From Pelargonium tetragonum (lineage: Eukaryota > Streptophyta > Magnoliopsida > Geraniales > Geraniaceae), in NCBI GenBank assembly GCA_036897445.1, contig JAYMTL010000079.1, forward strand, positions 28,224 through 92,223: 64,000 bases of DNA. The letters are read 5' to 3'. The notes beneath the pieces are model-generated. The model made no database searches. It was not told where the DNA came from and worked only from the letters and a program-made list of their open reading frames with translations. Position numbers and translations under genes: made by a program. This document shows positions 36,970 through 47,627 of this stretch, piece after piece; positions within the stretch are counted from its first letter, which is position 1, and each line of letters opens with the position of its first letter.

Positions 36970-37042
36970 TGGTTGACTCTGTATTCCTGCCTATTCTCTT
37001 TTATTGAAAATTCAGTAGTTGCTCTTTCGTTGCAAGTGTAGA
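36970..37042 (+). repeat. Dispersed repeat R1, copy at 37.0 kb
   Basis: GGTTGACTCTGTATTCCTGCC, then a shortened middle, then AATTCAGTAGTTGC and CTCTTTCGTTGCAAGTGTAG. Its tail is nearly identical to the 26.4 kb copy. The head motif is replaced by unrelated sequence. Confidence 0.55.
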
Positions 37043-37232
37043 GTTCCCTTAAGTTCCTGTAAGTAAAGCGATAAGGAATAGAAAGAAAAGGCATTAGAAA
37101 TTGGTGAGGTAAATAGCTAAGTCCCCTATAACTAGTAAAGAAAGAGAGTTGGATTCTATCTAAGTGATTTTGGTAGGATTCCTATTTCCCTTGCTTTAAT
37201 AGGTTTACAAATGGATTTCCTAGCTTTCTTTA

Positions 37233-37280
37233 TAAAGGTTAAGAGAGTTCGGTAGTAGGTTAATAGGTAGGATTTCTAAG
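37233..37280 (+). repeat. Dispersed repeat R2, copy at 37.2 kb
   Basis: The 32 bp at 37233-37264 (starting TAAAGGTTAAGAGAG, ending AGGTTAAT) are identical to 39481-39512. It is followed by AGGTAGGATTTCTAAG, recalling the words after the R2-like element at 26.3 kb. No coding potential. Confidence 0.7.
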
Positions 37281-37934
37281 GACTCTGGTAAGGTGGGCAT
37301 AGCTCTAAAACTAAAAGGGATTACAAAGGCATTAGGCTAAAGTTTAAAGTAAAGGTTTGCTTTGAACCTATAAGGTTTCCTTTGTTTCAATTGCTGAGAG
37401 TCGAAAGAGTAACGAAGTCCATAAAAGTAGAAGTCCTAATCTGAACTATTACGTGCTTTGGGATTCTCACCTTTTGAGCGACTTTCTAGATTCCGTTGAA
37501 ATCGCTAAAGTCTAGTTCTAGTTATAAAAGTAAAGTGAGTGGGCCCTGATAAGTAAAGTTGGTCAGTCTCTCAAGTAAACAGAATTTGTATTAAAAAGAG
37601 TGAAAGGGCTAGAGAGAGAGTAAGCTGGTGAGAAAGAGTACCAAATTAACTCTAAGATGAAAGGAGGGAGTAGTAGATTTTTAGTATAAATTAGTATAAC
37701 GGTATAAAGAGTAAGATACATAGTTTCGGTCTAGCTCTAAAGAAAGAATTGAAGGTTCAGAGAGTTTAGCAGTTTATGGGTTAAAAGCGGGTAGCATTTC
37801 TCAATACTCGGTCTAAAGAAAGTTCAATTCTCGATAAATTAAATATAATATGAAAGTTTACGGAGAAGTTTCCTTTTGTTACAGTGTCGCTCTCTTTTAG
37901 GTAGGGATTCGCAGTATAGGCAGTTTTATAGGCA
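37281..37934 (+). other. Purine/G-rich repeat-block sequence
   Basis: No gene. A further R2-like stretch may lie near 37740-37800 (AGAGAGTTTAGCAG, then GGTAGCATTTCTCAA). Confidence 0.5.
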
Positions 37935-38205
37935 GGAGAAGTCTAAGCAAGGAAGAGATCGGAAATTGATTTAGTACGAGTGTATGACTGTAAAGAAAAG
38001 GCGGATCTCCTAGGAAAGGTTTCGAAGATAAAAAGAACTGGTTCTGGTGGTGTAGCTAAGAAGCGGAACTCAAAAGATAAAGAAAACAGAGTGAAGCTCT
38101 AAGAATTCTGGTTTCCACTAATCAAACTGATAAAATAAAAAAGAATATAGAACTGAGTATAGGAGTTTGATTAGTCAGATAAGTCTGAAAGAAAGGGGTT
38201 TCCAA
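37935..38205 (+). repeat. Colinear diverged repeat, copy 2 (pair with 24.85 kb)
   Basis: It shares, in order, a 19-bp identical word (37935-37953), TAGTACGAGTG, GTAAAG, GATCTCCTAGGAAAGGTT, a GATAAAG word, TAAGAATTCTGGTTTCCAC, AATCAAA and CTGAAAGAAAG with 24841-25075. Both lie within purine/G-rich blocks that also hold R1. Confidence 0.65.
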
Positions 38206-39480
38206 GTCAGGGCAATTCAAGATTTTTATAGTAAAAACGAGCTATAATAAGCTCTAATTAGGTTGAATGGGAGCTTAACTCAGGTTTAACGGAAAAGGGA
38301 GCGTACAGGAAAATCTGATACAGTTTACGTCCCTCCTTTTTTGATTATTGTAAAGGACTTTGTTTTCTGTAAAGAGACTTGCAAGGTCTTGATGAAGTCA
38401 ATTCTTTTTTGCAAATAGGGAGATGTCTTTCCTAGGCTTTAGGGGCTAAAGAAACGGGTTTCCGTGAAATTGCGAGCTTTTTTGTATTCTCTTTGGGGAG
38501 ATACCTGTCTGAGTCTTAAAACCATAGGTTCTTCTTGGTATCTTGTCTAGTAGCTGTACTTTCCTGCCATAGCTTACTCATTCTATTTTTATTAGTGAAT
38601 GGGGTATAGACTCGAATTACTGTAGTTATATTAATGAAAGTAAAGCGCCTTGCTTGTATTAGTAAGTATAGTCTAGTAGTGGAGTAGAATTAACCTATCT
38701 TCTCTTTCACTCTCAATTCAGGGAAGTAAGGGATATCTTAGTTCTTAGTATATTAGGAGTGTAAGAGTTAGTCATAGATCTTTTAGGATAGTAAGAAGGC
38801 GTATTCCCTCAGCCATATGTCTCGTTAGGGAGGCTTGGAAGAAGTCTTTTTTTGTTGTAGATATCTGTAGCTAGGTTCTTCTTTTTGTTAGGATTGTTAA
38901 GAGCTCTTGTCTTATTCTAAAGTCTTTGGTTTCGTGTATTAGAGTGTCCTAGTCAGTATATAGTACTTTAGTATGTCTTAGAAGTATGAGGGAGGGTTCT
39001 TACCTGACCGATATTCTCTCTTTTTTCAATTCTTAATTAATAGGTCTGAATTCCGGGATCCTAGGCCTAGGTTCTAGTAAGGGGCTCGGTATCTCCTACC
39101 GGGTCTGGTAAAGGTCTTGTTTCAACAAGGTATACAAAAAGCAGGCAACTCTAGTTGGAAGAGTTTTTGGGTATGCAGTAATAGATATATAAAGAGTTCA
39201 ACAAAGTATGGCTCAGCTAAGAAGGTTCTTGCCAGAATAGGTCAGAGTGAGGTTTCGTGGGCAGGCAAACAAGGGGGTGAATCTATCCTAAAAAGTAAGG
39301 AAATTGAAAAAGGGATACAATAGAGTGTGAAAGAAAGATTATCAGGTATTGTAAATAAGGGGGCACCCTACGAAAGACCTAAACTTAATTGGCATTTTAG
39401 GGCCTATGGATAGTAACATCGTCTTTTTCTTTGATTTGTACAAAAAGATATCTTTCCCTTACTTTATTATTTAGTATTAG
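38206..39480 (+). other. G/T-rich non-coding block
   Basis: No gene. From about 38.69 to 39.02 kb the + strand is rich in TTAG, GTAG and CTTAGT words, resembling 15.9-16.15 kb. A 68-codon + frame (39117-39323) has unremarkable Lys/Ser/Gly content and no motif, and I do not call it. Confidence 0.5.
39000..39022 (+). repeat. Shared end motif, copy 2 (pair with 16.15 kb)
   Basis: TTACCTGACC and ATTCTCTCTT again follow a G/T-rich tract; 21 of 23 bases match 16153-16175. Confidence 0.5.
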
Positions 39481-39530
39481 TAAAGGTTAAGAGAGTTCGG
39501 TAGTAGGTTAATTGAAGGTTTTCTTAAAAA
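39481..39530 (+). repeat. Dispersed repeat R2, composite copy at 39.5 kb
   Basis: The first 32 bp (39481-39512) are identical to the 37.2 kb copy, and 39503-39530 are identical to 28 bp of the 36.2 kb copy. The two identical stretches overlap by 10 bp here, so this copy is either the ancestor of the two patches or a junction of them. Confidence 0.7.
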
Positions 39531-40039
39531 AGATATAGAATTCTGAGCGGAGAAGTTAGTAGGTAGCCTTTCTTAAAAATGAAGGACCCAGTTAAGATTC
39601 TGAGGAAAGCGAAAGATTAAGGAGTCGGCAAGCTCTAGTAGTAGAGTTTCTTCAGGGGTAGGGATAATTCGAGTCGGGCTCTCCAGAAAGTGAGTAGGTA
39701 GGTTTCATAACCAGATAACATAGGTCTTAGAGTTTGATTATTGGGAGAGAGGACTTCAAAGGGGGTTCATTCCTTTCCTATTCTTTTAAAGTAGAAAGCC
39801 GCTAGAAAGATAAAGAAACCTAAAAGGAAGCAAATAGAGAAATGAAAACTTAGGTAATATATGCTAATATATTTCGGCAAAACCTACGCTTAAAAAGGGA
39901 TTACAGTCAACCAAAGCATCAAATCAAAGGAAGGAAACAGAAAACTACTTTTACGAATATCCAGTCAAGCCGAGTCTTAAACAAGAAAACACAGCTACCG
40001 AGTTCCTTACGCGAAATAGCTATCTTTAGCGTTACTTGT
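39531..40039. other. Non-coding stretch, no gene seen
   Basis: The purine/G-rich character ends near 39.8 kb. Nothing supportable. Confidence 0.6.
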
Positions 40040-40200
40040 TGGGTCTATCTCCCACTACCTCTGCATACCTCTCTTGCCCTTCCTAATCCTACTAATAAGA
40101 AGTTAAGAAGTCTAATACAGAATCTAGGTATAGCTCAAATAAGAAAATTTAGTAAATTTAAGATTTTGTGGCCTTTAGTCTAAAAAAGTTTTGATTGAAT
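40040..40200 (+). repeat. C-rich repeat fragment plus R4 copy 2
   Basis: CCTACTAATAAGAAG, CAGAATCTAGG and TATAGCTCAAAT are followed by AAATTTAGTAAATTTA and GTTTTGATTGAA. The order matches 19.1-19.37 kb. At the position where 19.3 kb has a tRNA-like T-loop, this copy reads GATTTTGTGGCC, so the T-loop is lost or was never present. Confidence 0.45.
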
Positions 40201-41346
40201 AGTGTGTAATCCATTTTCCTCCTCTATATACTCATAATTGATTCTCTAGTTCTTGTTATAAAGGATCAAGGCTTCTTCTATTGCAGCGTCTATTTGAAAG
40301 GAATTTATGAGACTTTGAAGAGGTATAGAGGGATCCTCACCGTTCTTACCCGAGTCCCGTATCTTGAGAAATTCTAACTGCCTATCCTGGTTTACCTAAC
40401 AAACTCTCTGAACCCAGAATACGATCCTTGTAACTGTAAAAGGGAATTCCCCTTTAGAAAACGAGGAAATCCTATATCCTTGGAACTCAAGACACTAGAG
40501 CAAGAAAGAAGAAAAAATCTTGTCTCCCACTTTTTTAAGGTATGCTTTAGCTTACTTAGCACCCATTTTCTTTATCCATTACCGGAACTTTCTTTAGTTA
40601 TTCAGCCTTGTACAAATTTAATGAAACCTCTTTCGGCATAAAGAAAACTGGCTAAGACAGGAATCTCTTACCTAACAATTTCTCGCTTTAAACGAAAACC
40701 CACGAGATTCTACCTATTCAAAAAGGGGATTCACTTAGAAAAGAAAGAACCTTCGACCTATAACTAATAGAAAATTTTCCTTTTCCTAATTGACTTACTT
40801 ACTAAGACTCAAAGCCCAGCTAACCCAAGAGCTCTATAAATCAGGTCTTATCTTGTTTCTCTTTCTTTAGAACTACCTTTAAATAAGCTTTTCCCACTTA
40901 GAAACTGGACTATCTACTTACCAACCCATAGAAACTCCCCTATCCAAGTACTAAATTGACTTAGAATCCATAGACTTCCCTCAGCGGCTAGACTTTATTC
41001 CTTAGTACGTTTTATTAAGAGATTCTATCTACTTTGACTTTTAGCCTGCAAACTACCGAGCTCTACTAACCTGAAAGTCTAGTCAAATCTCTCTACTTTC
41101 TTCTTAATAGAGCCCCTTTTCAATTTCATTCAAATAGAGTACTCTTAAGCTCCCTTTCTCCGGAGTTATACCAGATTTAGATTAGGACTTGACATTCATC
41201 CCTGAATTCTGCAGCCCCTAAAGAAAACACTTATATGGATAGAATCTACTCGGAATCTGACCCGCATTTATCAATGTATCAGAAGACCTAAGCTAAGCCG
41301 ATGGTAGGCAATTTATAGAGTCAAAGTCAATTTTTGCGTATTGAGA
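40201..41346. other. C-over-G non-coding block with a minus-strand R2 core
   Basis: No gene. On the minus strand 41050-41071 reads GGTTAGTAGAGCTCGGTAGTTT, an R2 core in reverse, consistent with the reversed strand composition of 40.3-41.2 kb. Confidence 0.5.
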
Positions 41347-41395
41347 AGAAAGGTTAGAGCACCAGCCACTCGGTTTTATATGGGTTTCAGTCCTG
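41347..41395 (+). pseudogene. tRNA-like relic, identity uncertain
   Basis: AGGTTAGAGCACCAGCC (D-loop to anticodon stem start) and TATGGGTTTCAGTCCTG (T-arm-like) are spaced as in a tRNA. The D-loop word is shared with 12025-12031. There is no anticodon stem or acceptor. Low certainty. Confidence 0.3.
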
Positions 41396-43808
41396 TCATC
41401 GAAGTCCTAGACATATAGTTTACCCTTTTTAAATACAATTGAGATTTTAGGGGCTAACCCTTACTCCTTCATTTTAAATACTATCGCATTTTGGTACAAG
41501 ATACGGGAGACCTTTTTTTTATCTAATCCTTGCTATAGGATAACTTAGATTAGCTCGTCTCATTTGAATTTAGGTCCCTTTTTCAAAGGGATATCCCTTA
41601 GCTCCTCTTATAATGCACTCATATTATCATTAGCTCTTATGGGTGGGAGTCCCTTTACTAAGTATAAAGTCCTAGCTATATAATTTACAAGAAATTCGAA
41701 GGTATCATATGCCAGTAGTTCAAGCTTCCTTTTTAAACCTTATAGTTTTCTGCTAAAGTATATAAGATTTTTAAGGAAGAGGCCCAGAATAGGAGCTTAT
41801 AAGTGTAGGTGGAATGTAGGACTGGCTGCGGTGTTATACTAGATTTTAGAGTTACGGATTAAGGGATAGGGGCGGCCCTTAGTAGCTATAGGATATGTTG
41901 CAAGTTCAATTTTCAGTCTTCGCCTTTCGAAAGGAAAATCTTGTATAGAGGTGTTCTTTGTATAAGGCGCGTCCTCTGGAAGAAGCGACAGGGGATTTTT
42001 AGCTTATGTAATACAAATCCTTTTCGCATCTCTTAGTCAGATTTTACGAAGCTTGAGGAGCCGCTTTTAGGTTCAGTAAGGAGGATTTGCAATATACTAG
42101 GCCCTACTTTTCCATTAACTATACTAGCTACGCTATACCGGAAATCCCCGGGATTTCTATTTTTTAACCTTGTGTTTCCTTTTATGCGCCCTCAACAAAT
42201 CCGTTAGAAAAGCATTTTCATCAGACTTCGTTTCAAGAAGTTTCCTGTTGTTTTGTTATTACTTTCATTTTGAATTTAATGAAAGGATAACCTAGTTTCT
42301 TAATATCGAGAGATAAACTCTACTTTTAAGACTTTTGGATGCCCGTGGTAATAATATCTTCTCCTTTGAATAAGTAAGATTTCTATCTTTCAGGATTTTC
42401 TACTTTATATGATATGATCTTTATAAGAGGAATGCAATATCTTAAACTAAAGAGCGGCTTCGTCTATAGTAGCGTTTCAATTCTGTTATTGGAATATTAT
42501 AAAACCCATTTAACAAGTATAACCATCCGGATGCTATGTCTATAAGTGCAAACTCTTTTCTTCTTTGTCTTGTTCTTTTGCAGTTTCTTCTTTTTGGAGT
42601 TTCCTATTTGATTTTATAAAAGAACAAGTGCTTTCACAAAATCACCTTATCCAGACCTAGTCTAATTTTTCGCATAACATAAAACATAAAAAGCATTTCT
42701 TCTGACACAGTGTTGTGATTCCATCTAAATAAAGGTTTTAAAAGACATACAAATTTTGAGGGCGTTGCGGTGCGATCTTTTTTGTCTTTTGTTTTATAAG
42801 AGACCCCTTTCTCTAGAGTAAGGACTATACCACTAAAAAGCTTAGGATGTCTCTAACTGATGATAAAGATTTTTGTAGTTGAAAATAGTGTAGTGGTCTG
42901 CTTGTGAAACTTTTTAACTTAAGATTGAAAGGGAATCCTAGTCTAACTCGAGAACCCAAGCTTCAGCACATTTGTAATTAAAACAATAGAGGTAAACAAA
43001 TGAGGAGGAAAGAGAAAATAGAACGAAAAGGGCCGATTAATGAATTTATTTTAACCAACACATCTAAGAAACCCTGACTTGGGCTTGAAAAGAACTCGTA
43101 ATATTCTAAGAACATAAAATTTATAGATAAGATAATATAGCAGAATAGTAAATACATGTACTCAAGTAGTCTTACTGTGGAAAATTGCAACGTGGAATCG
43201 ACAGACAGAAAGTCAAGCTTTGTACGCATAGGATTTTTTTAATAACTAGCACAGAGGGCTCTTTTAATAAACCGGAACACGAGGATGCTAAACTATTCAA
43301 CTATATTGTATATTATAATATTGTAGGAACGCTTCAAATTCCAGTAAATAAAGTAAACTAATTGTAATTTTACTTCATGCATATATGCTCGTATTTAAGG
43401 AGAGCTGCTTACGTAAATTTCGGGGTTGCCTACGATTACAGGGACCTCCACGTATTCCAAAGAGAATACCTAAACCCTTTTCTCCTATGAATAATATAGT
43501 GCAAGACACTTCTTTCGTTTGCAACCGGAAACAGAGTACTCAAAACTTTACCTGCTGTGATCAGACTTCTAAAGTTTTAAGAGGGCTTCGCGATTGTGGG
43601 CTCCTTTCATTTAATAAGTATACTAAATAGTTTATACCGGGAATAACTAAGTGCCTCGCTCGGGAACGGATAATCCAGGGTAAAGTTTTTTGATATCCAT
43701 ATGCGTTAAACTTTATTAAGGTTATATAAAAGCTAGATTCAAATATCTCAAAAAGTGCTGTAATATTTAGGAAAACTAAAGGGAATCTTAACTAAAAAAG
43801 TCAACCTC
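41396..43808. other. Non-coding stretch, no gene seen
   Basis: The two frames of 81-83 codons (42978-43229 minus, 43385-43630 plus) lack motifs; the minus one is Leu/Phe/Ile-rich from a purine-rich + strand. A GGGCGTTGCGGTGCGATC word (42761-42778) resembles one near 7912. A TATATTGTATATTATAATATT near-palindrome lies around 43302. Confidence 0.6.
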
Positions 43809-43886
43809 AGTTACTTTGGTTAAAAGCATTCTATAGTTACTTTGGTTAAAAGCATTCTATAGTTACTTTGGTTAAAAGCATTCTAT
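43809..43886 (+). repeat. Perfect tandem repeat, 3 x 26 bp
   Basis: Three back-to-back identical 26-bp units at 43809-43834, 43835-43860 and 43861-43886, each starting AGTTACTTTGG and ending CATTCTAT. There are no spacers, so it is not CRISPR. Perfect identity in a window of heavily decayed repeats marks a recent slippage or expansion. The unit has no strong palindrome, and I saw no other copy elsewhere in the window. Confidence 0.95.
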
Positions 43887-45650
43887 ATTTACAGATTACT
43901 ACCTGAAGTTCACACACTATGCTTCAATAAAGGTTTCTCTAAAAATCAAAATAGCTGTAAAGTCTAAAATGATTTAAAATTCTATTAAACTCGTTTTGTC
44001 CACAAAGTCTTTTACCTATACCTTATATCTTGAAAAAAGACTAAGATACGAATTTAGCAAGTTAGAACTTATAACAAGTAAGATAGTCGAAAGCCTTATA
44101 TAGGAAGGATCTTACTGCCTCTGTAACTAAGCCTGGATTCTGAATTGAAATATCACTAGAGCAAAGATTTTTGAAAGGGCTCCTTGTAAACGAGTAAGAA
44201 ATAAGAACTCCAGAAATGAGTCTAAGTAAGAGGGATTTACCTTGAGCGATCCTTAAAAGGCGACTATATCGGATATCTTAAGTGTTTTATAAGGCTTCTA
44301 CAGTAGCAATCTCCCTTCTCTTTATTGCTATAGAATACGTTTATTTAGAATTTGTTGATTGGACTAAAATTTCTTCTTTATTCCTTTTAGATAGAAATTC
44401 TCGGGTATTGGATATTTTACATAAAGTTTTTTAAGGGTCAACATTAGAATCGGTCTTAACAAAAAGTATTAGAACTCTACGAAATTTTAACGCCTAAGCA
44501 TTCCCATATATCTAAAATTGAAATCCTCTATCCTTGACCCCAGAATATTAGTAACACAAAGTTGAAAGGAGTAGTGCCCTGTACTTACGTAAACTACTAG
44601 AAAGTCTCCTCTTTGATTTGGAAGGCTTTTTATTTAATATATAAATAATACGAAATTCCAAAGCGAGCTTTTAACTGCCACAAGCCTTAGTAAACTTTTT
44701 GGCTTGACAAAAAACAATATAAAAAGCTCCCTCTCTAAAGACTACTATGAAAAGAAAGATTATTACGAAAACTACTAGGAAACCAAAATGAAATTGGATT
44801 CATCAGGAACCCCTGTCTTACTAAAAAATTCCCTTTTCATTTCCATTCTTAGTTGCTTTTGGGGGTACTCTTTCACTTTATTCCCTTGTAATCTAACAAA
44901 CTTTAGACTTAGTAGATCCTTTTTTTTGTATTTTCAAGAACCTAGCTTTGTTATAAGTTGGATGTCGTAATATAGTGGCATACTTGTATAAAGGATACCT
45001 TTTTTACAGAACAAAGTTTCCTATTTTAAAAAATTTATAGCCTTTAACAGGATTCTCCATTATTGAGTAAAAATAAATAAGGAGACCACAAAATCCTGGC
45101 AATCCGGAATCTATATATTATATAACTAGCTTTCTTTATTATTGTACCGCCCTAGAGAGCAAGGGACAAACCTATAAAAAAGTAAATACCTTGAGATTCA
45201 ATTTGCGAGGAATAAGGACACTAAAAAAAATCTTTAAGACGAAGTCTTGTTTGATATTGTAGAAAAAGGGGTTTAGGACAAGTACTTTTGTAATGTAATT
45301 TAGTTTACTTCTTCATTTTGTTGGTTCTTCATAAAAGTCTCTGAGGACACACGCCTAAACAAGCTTCCATATTGCTTTGTTACCTTGTCGGAATGCCCCT
45401 AGTTCCTAAAAATCCCTTTATAGTCTACTCTTTATCAGACGGGTTTTTTTAAGTCGAGTACAAGGTAAAAGCATCTAGAACCTTGGGTTTTGGTAATACT
45501 AAACCTAAAAGGGTTTTCCTCTTAGTAAGTTTCCTTGAAATTCTCAATTCTTTGTGAAGTTTAGTAATAGAGTAGTATAAAAGAAGGTGGTAAAAGTATA
45601 ATATTAACAGTAGAAAAAGCGAGCACTTGGAAAATTAGATAACAGGTAAA
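43887..45650. other. Non-coding stretch, no gene seen
   Basis: A 60-codon + frame near 44.8 kb is Leu/Phe/Ser-rich with no motif. Nothing else supportable. Confidence 0.65.
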
Positions 45651-45705
45651 CCTCGAGTCTCGAGTAGATAATCCCGGAGGGGGTCGCGGGTTCCCGATTA
45701 CTCAG
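45651..45705. other. GC-rich patch with palindromic words
   Basis: CTCGAGTCTCGAG (45653-45665) is followed by CCCGGAGGGGGTCGCGGG and TTCCCG. This is one of the most GC-rich runs in the window. GGTCGCGGGTTC followed by CCCGA resembles a tRNA T-arm from which the loop 3' half was lost, but no other tRNA part is present. It could equally be a GC cluster of the kind known from some mitochondrial genomes. Confidence 0.4.
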
Positions 45706-45776
45706 ACAAGCTAGCTTTCAAAAGGGTTTCCTTGAACAATAGAAAACCTTATCCCGACTCCTACTTAGACTCTTCC

Positions 45777-45866
45777 TCTTCTTGATAGCCTGACTCCAAG
45801 TCTTCTACTTCCTGTCTTAATGAGCTAGGATTTTGTAGATCTTCTTCTTGTTGTTAGGAGTAGTTA
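45777..45866 (-). repeat. Dispersed repeat R3, minus-strand copy
   Basis: On minus: TAACTACTCCTAACAACAAG, AAGAAGATCTACAAAATCC and TAGCTCATTAAGACAGG, in the same order as 17816-17905 on plus. The region up to about 46.08 kb is T/C-rich on + and appears to belong to the same repeat. Frames of 62-63 codons at 45848-46036 and 46216-46407 are by-products of T-richness. Confidence 0.45.
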
Positions 45867-47327
45867 TTTACTCTTCTTATTCTTATATAAGAGTCTATAT
45901 AGTCTTAAATCTTCTTTGTTGTATTGGGAGTTTGAATAGTTTTGTCTTACTACTCTTACTTAAAAGCTGTTTTGTTGCTTTAGGTGTATTCCCTATGCCC
46001 TATCTAGAGTATAGGTGCACGTTCTCTTCTTTATAGGCTTCTTTAGTCTATTATAGGAATCTATATTAGATCCCTTCCTCGCTCATAAGAATTCTAGGAC
46101 TTTTTCTTTCTCTTCTTTGCTCACTTGCCCTTGGTCTGGCCTATCTTATTAGGGAGTGCCTAACAAACGGGGTTCTTTTTCAAAGAATTTTAAAAAAGCC
46201 TGATTTCTGGGAAAATTGACTTTCTATTTAGATGTAGCACCGTGCTCAAGTTTTCTTGATCTGTATCATTCAGAAAGGGTTAACCGTGGCCCAATTAGTT
46301 CGAATTCTTTCCTTAGATTATTCCCTTTCTTGTCGCAAGGTACTTACCTATACCTAAGTTTAAGGCTTACTGAAGCTTCAACTAATAGAATATCACGTCT
46401 TTACTAAAGCGAAATCTCTAGAAGTGCCTCCTTCTACTATAATATTCTTTTTATAAGCTGAGGGAACTCTTTTAAAAAACCCTACAAAGAAAAGAGAAAT
46501 TCCTTTTTTACTCTCGCTTTTCTTACTTTTCGAAACTATTTACTTAAATTAAAGCGTATAAAGAGAGTCTAGTATATGAGTCACTTAGGAAAGACCCTCT
46601 TTGTAGTACTTCTCTTTTAGGAATTGCCTTTATCTAAACCAAGCTACACAGTACAAACTAGAATATATACTGAACGAGTAAGCCCAGACAACTAGGAATT
46701 CCCTCCTTAAAAGCCAAGAATGAGTTAAGGTATATATAGATTGACATACCTTATAAACATCTATTGACCTCTTACTCTTCATGATAGCTATACCTATACT
46801 GTACTCCTCTTACGGGCCTTATCTTACCTGTAGCTATTGTCTTAGTCTTCTTGCTAGGGATAAGGAGAATGCTTAAAAGAAAGTAGGTTTAAATAGTCTT
46901 CTTTCTTACTCTATATTTATAGTGAATAGGTCTTATAGTAATTCTCGAAGTTTGTTTATACGTTATGACAGCAGATACAGCTTCATAGTCTTGATTTTTT
47001 GTACTTATGAATTGCCTTGCTTTCCCCATAATAGAGATTTTGAGTTGTATTATCCCTATGCTTCATAGCTAGAATTGTACAGATCTTTTTATTAGCACTC
47101 TTCTTGTTAGGTTATTGTCTTACTCCTGGATCTTCTCTCTTCTTATCTTCCTTATTATAGATTATAGAAGTATACACTTAGGGTAGGGGTAGTTACCTTT
47201 AGTATAAGGAAAACGGAAGGGGTATCCTTAATTTGTAAAATCTGTAGAAGTTACCCCTGTCATTACTATAAGGGTTAAAAGGGCTTCCTTGAAGTAGGCA
47301 TTAGTTTATATTAATAGAAGTATAAAA
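45867..47327. other. T-rich non-coding stretch with repeat debris
   Basis: No gene. The words CTTACTCTTCATGATAGC and TGTAGCTATTGTCTTAG around 46.77-46.85 kb resemble the reverse complement of 17.6-17.8 kb (CTTACTCTTCATGATAC; TGTAGCTATTATTTTGTAG), which supports relation to the C-rich or T-rich repeat group. Confidence 0.45.
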
Positions 47328-47393
47328 GCATCCCGTGGTAGGTAATTGCAAATTATTCGTTCTGTATATCGTAAGTTCGATACTAAAAAAGCG
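47328..47393 (+). pseudogene. tRNA-Cys(GCA)-like relic
   Basis: The anticodon loop TTGCAAA sits on a five-pair stem GGTAA/TTATT (two G-T pairs) with T33, GCA anticodon and A37, all canonical for Cys. A T-arm-like GTAAGTTCGATACTAAA follows at fair spacing, but its stem has only three pairs. The outer ends AGC/GCT could be an acceptor remnant. The D-arm is truncated to GTGGTA. The anticodon arm is sound but the whole is too short and damaged for a gene. Chance is not excluded. Confidence 0.4.
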
Positions 47394-47627
47394 CTCTAAC
47401 ATGCAGCTCCGAGGTTCTCTACTCCTACGAGGTTAGGATCTTTCCCAGTTATTTAGACGTCAACCCTAAAGCTAACTAGATTCTTTATTCTTTGACCCAA
47501 GTAGAAACCTCCAATGGATTTACCAGACTGTTCCGAATCAGCTACTTCAAGGATCTAACCCCGCACTCTTTGAACTGAAAGATCCACTAATTTGTAAATA
47601 AAATAGATAGGAAATGGAAAAGACGAG

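Noticed and set aside
43385-43630. An 81-codon + frame with Cys and Pro-rich parts
   Set aside because: Cysteines do not form a recognised zinc or Fe-S pattern, and the flanking sequence gives no gene context.
43809-43886. CRISPR array
   Set aside because: The units abut without spacers and there are only three of them; no cas-like gene exists in the window.
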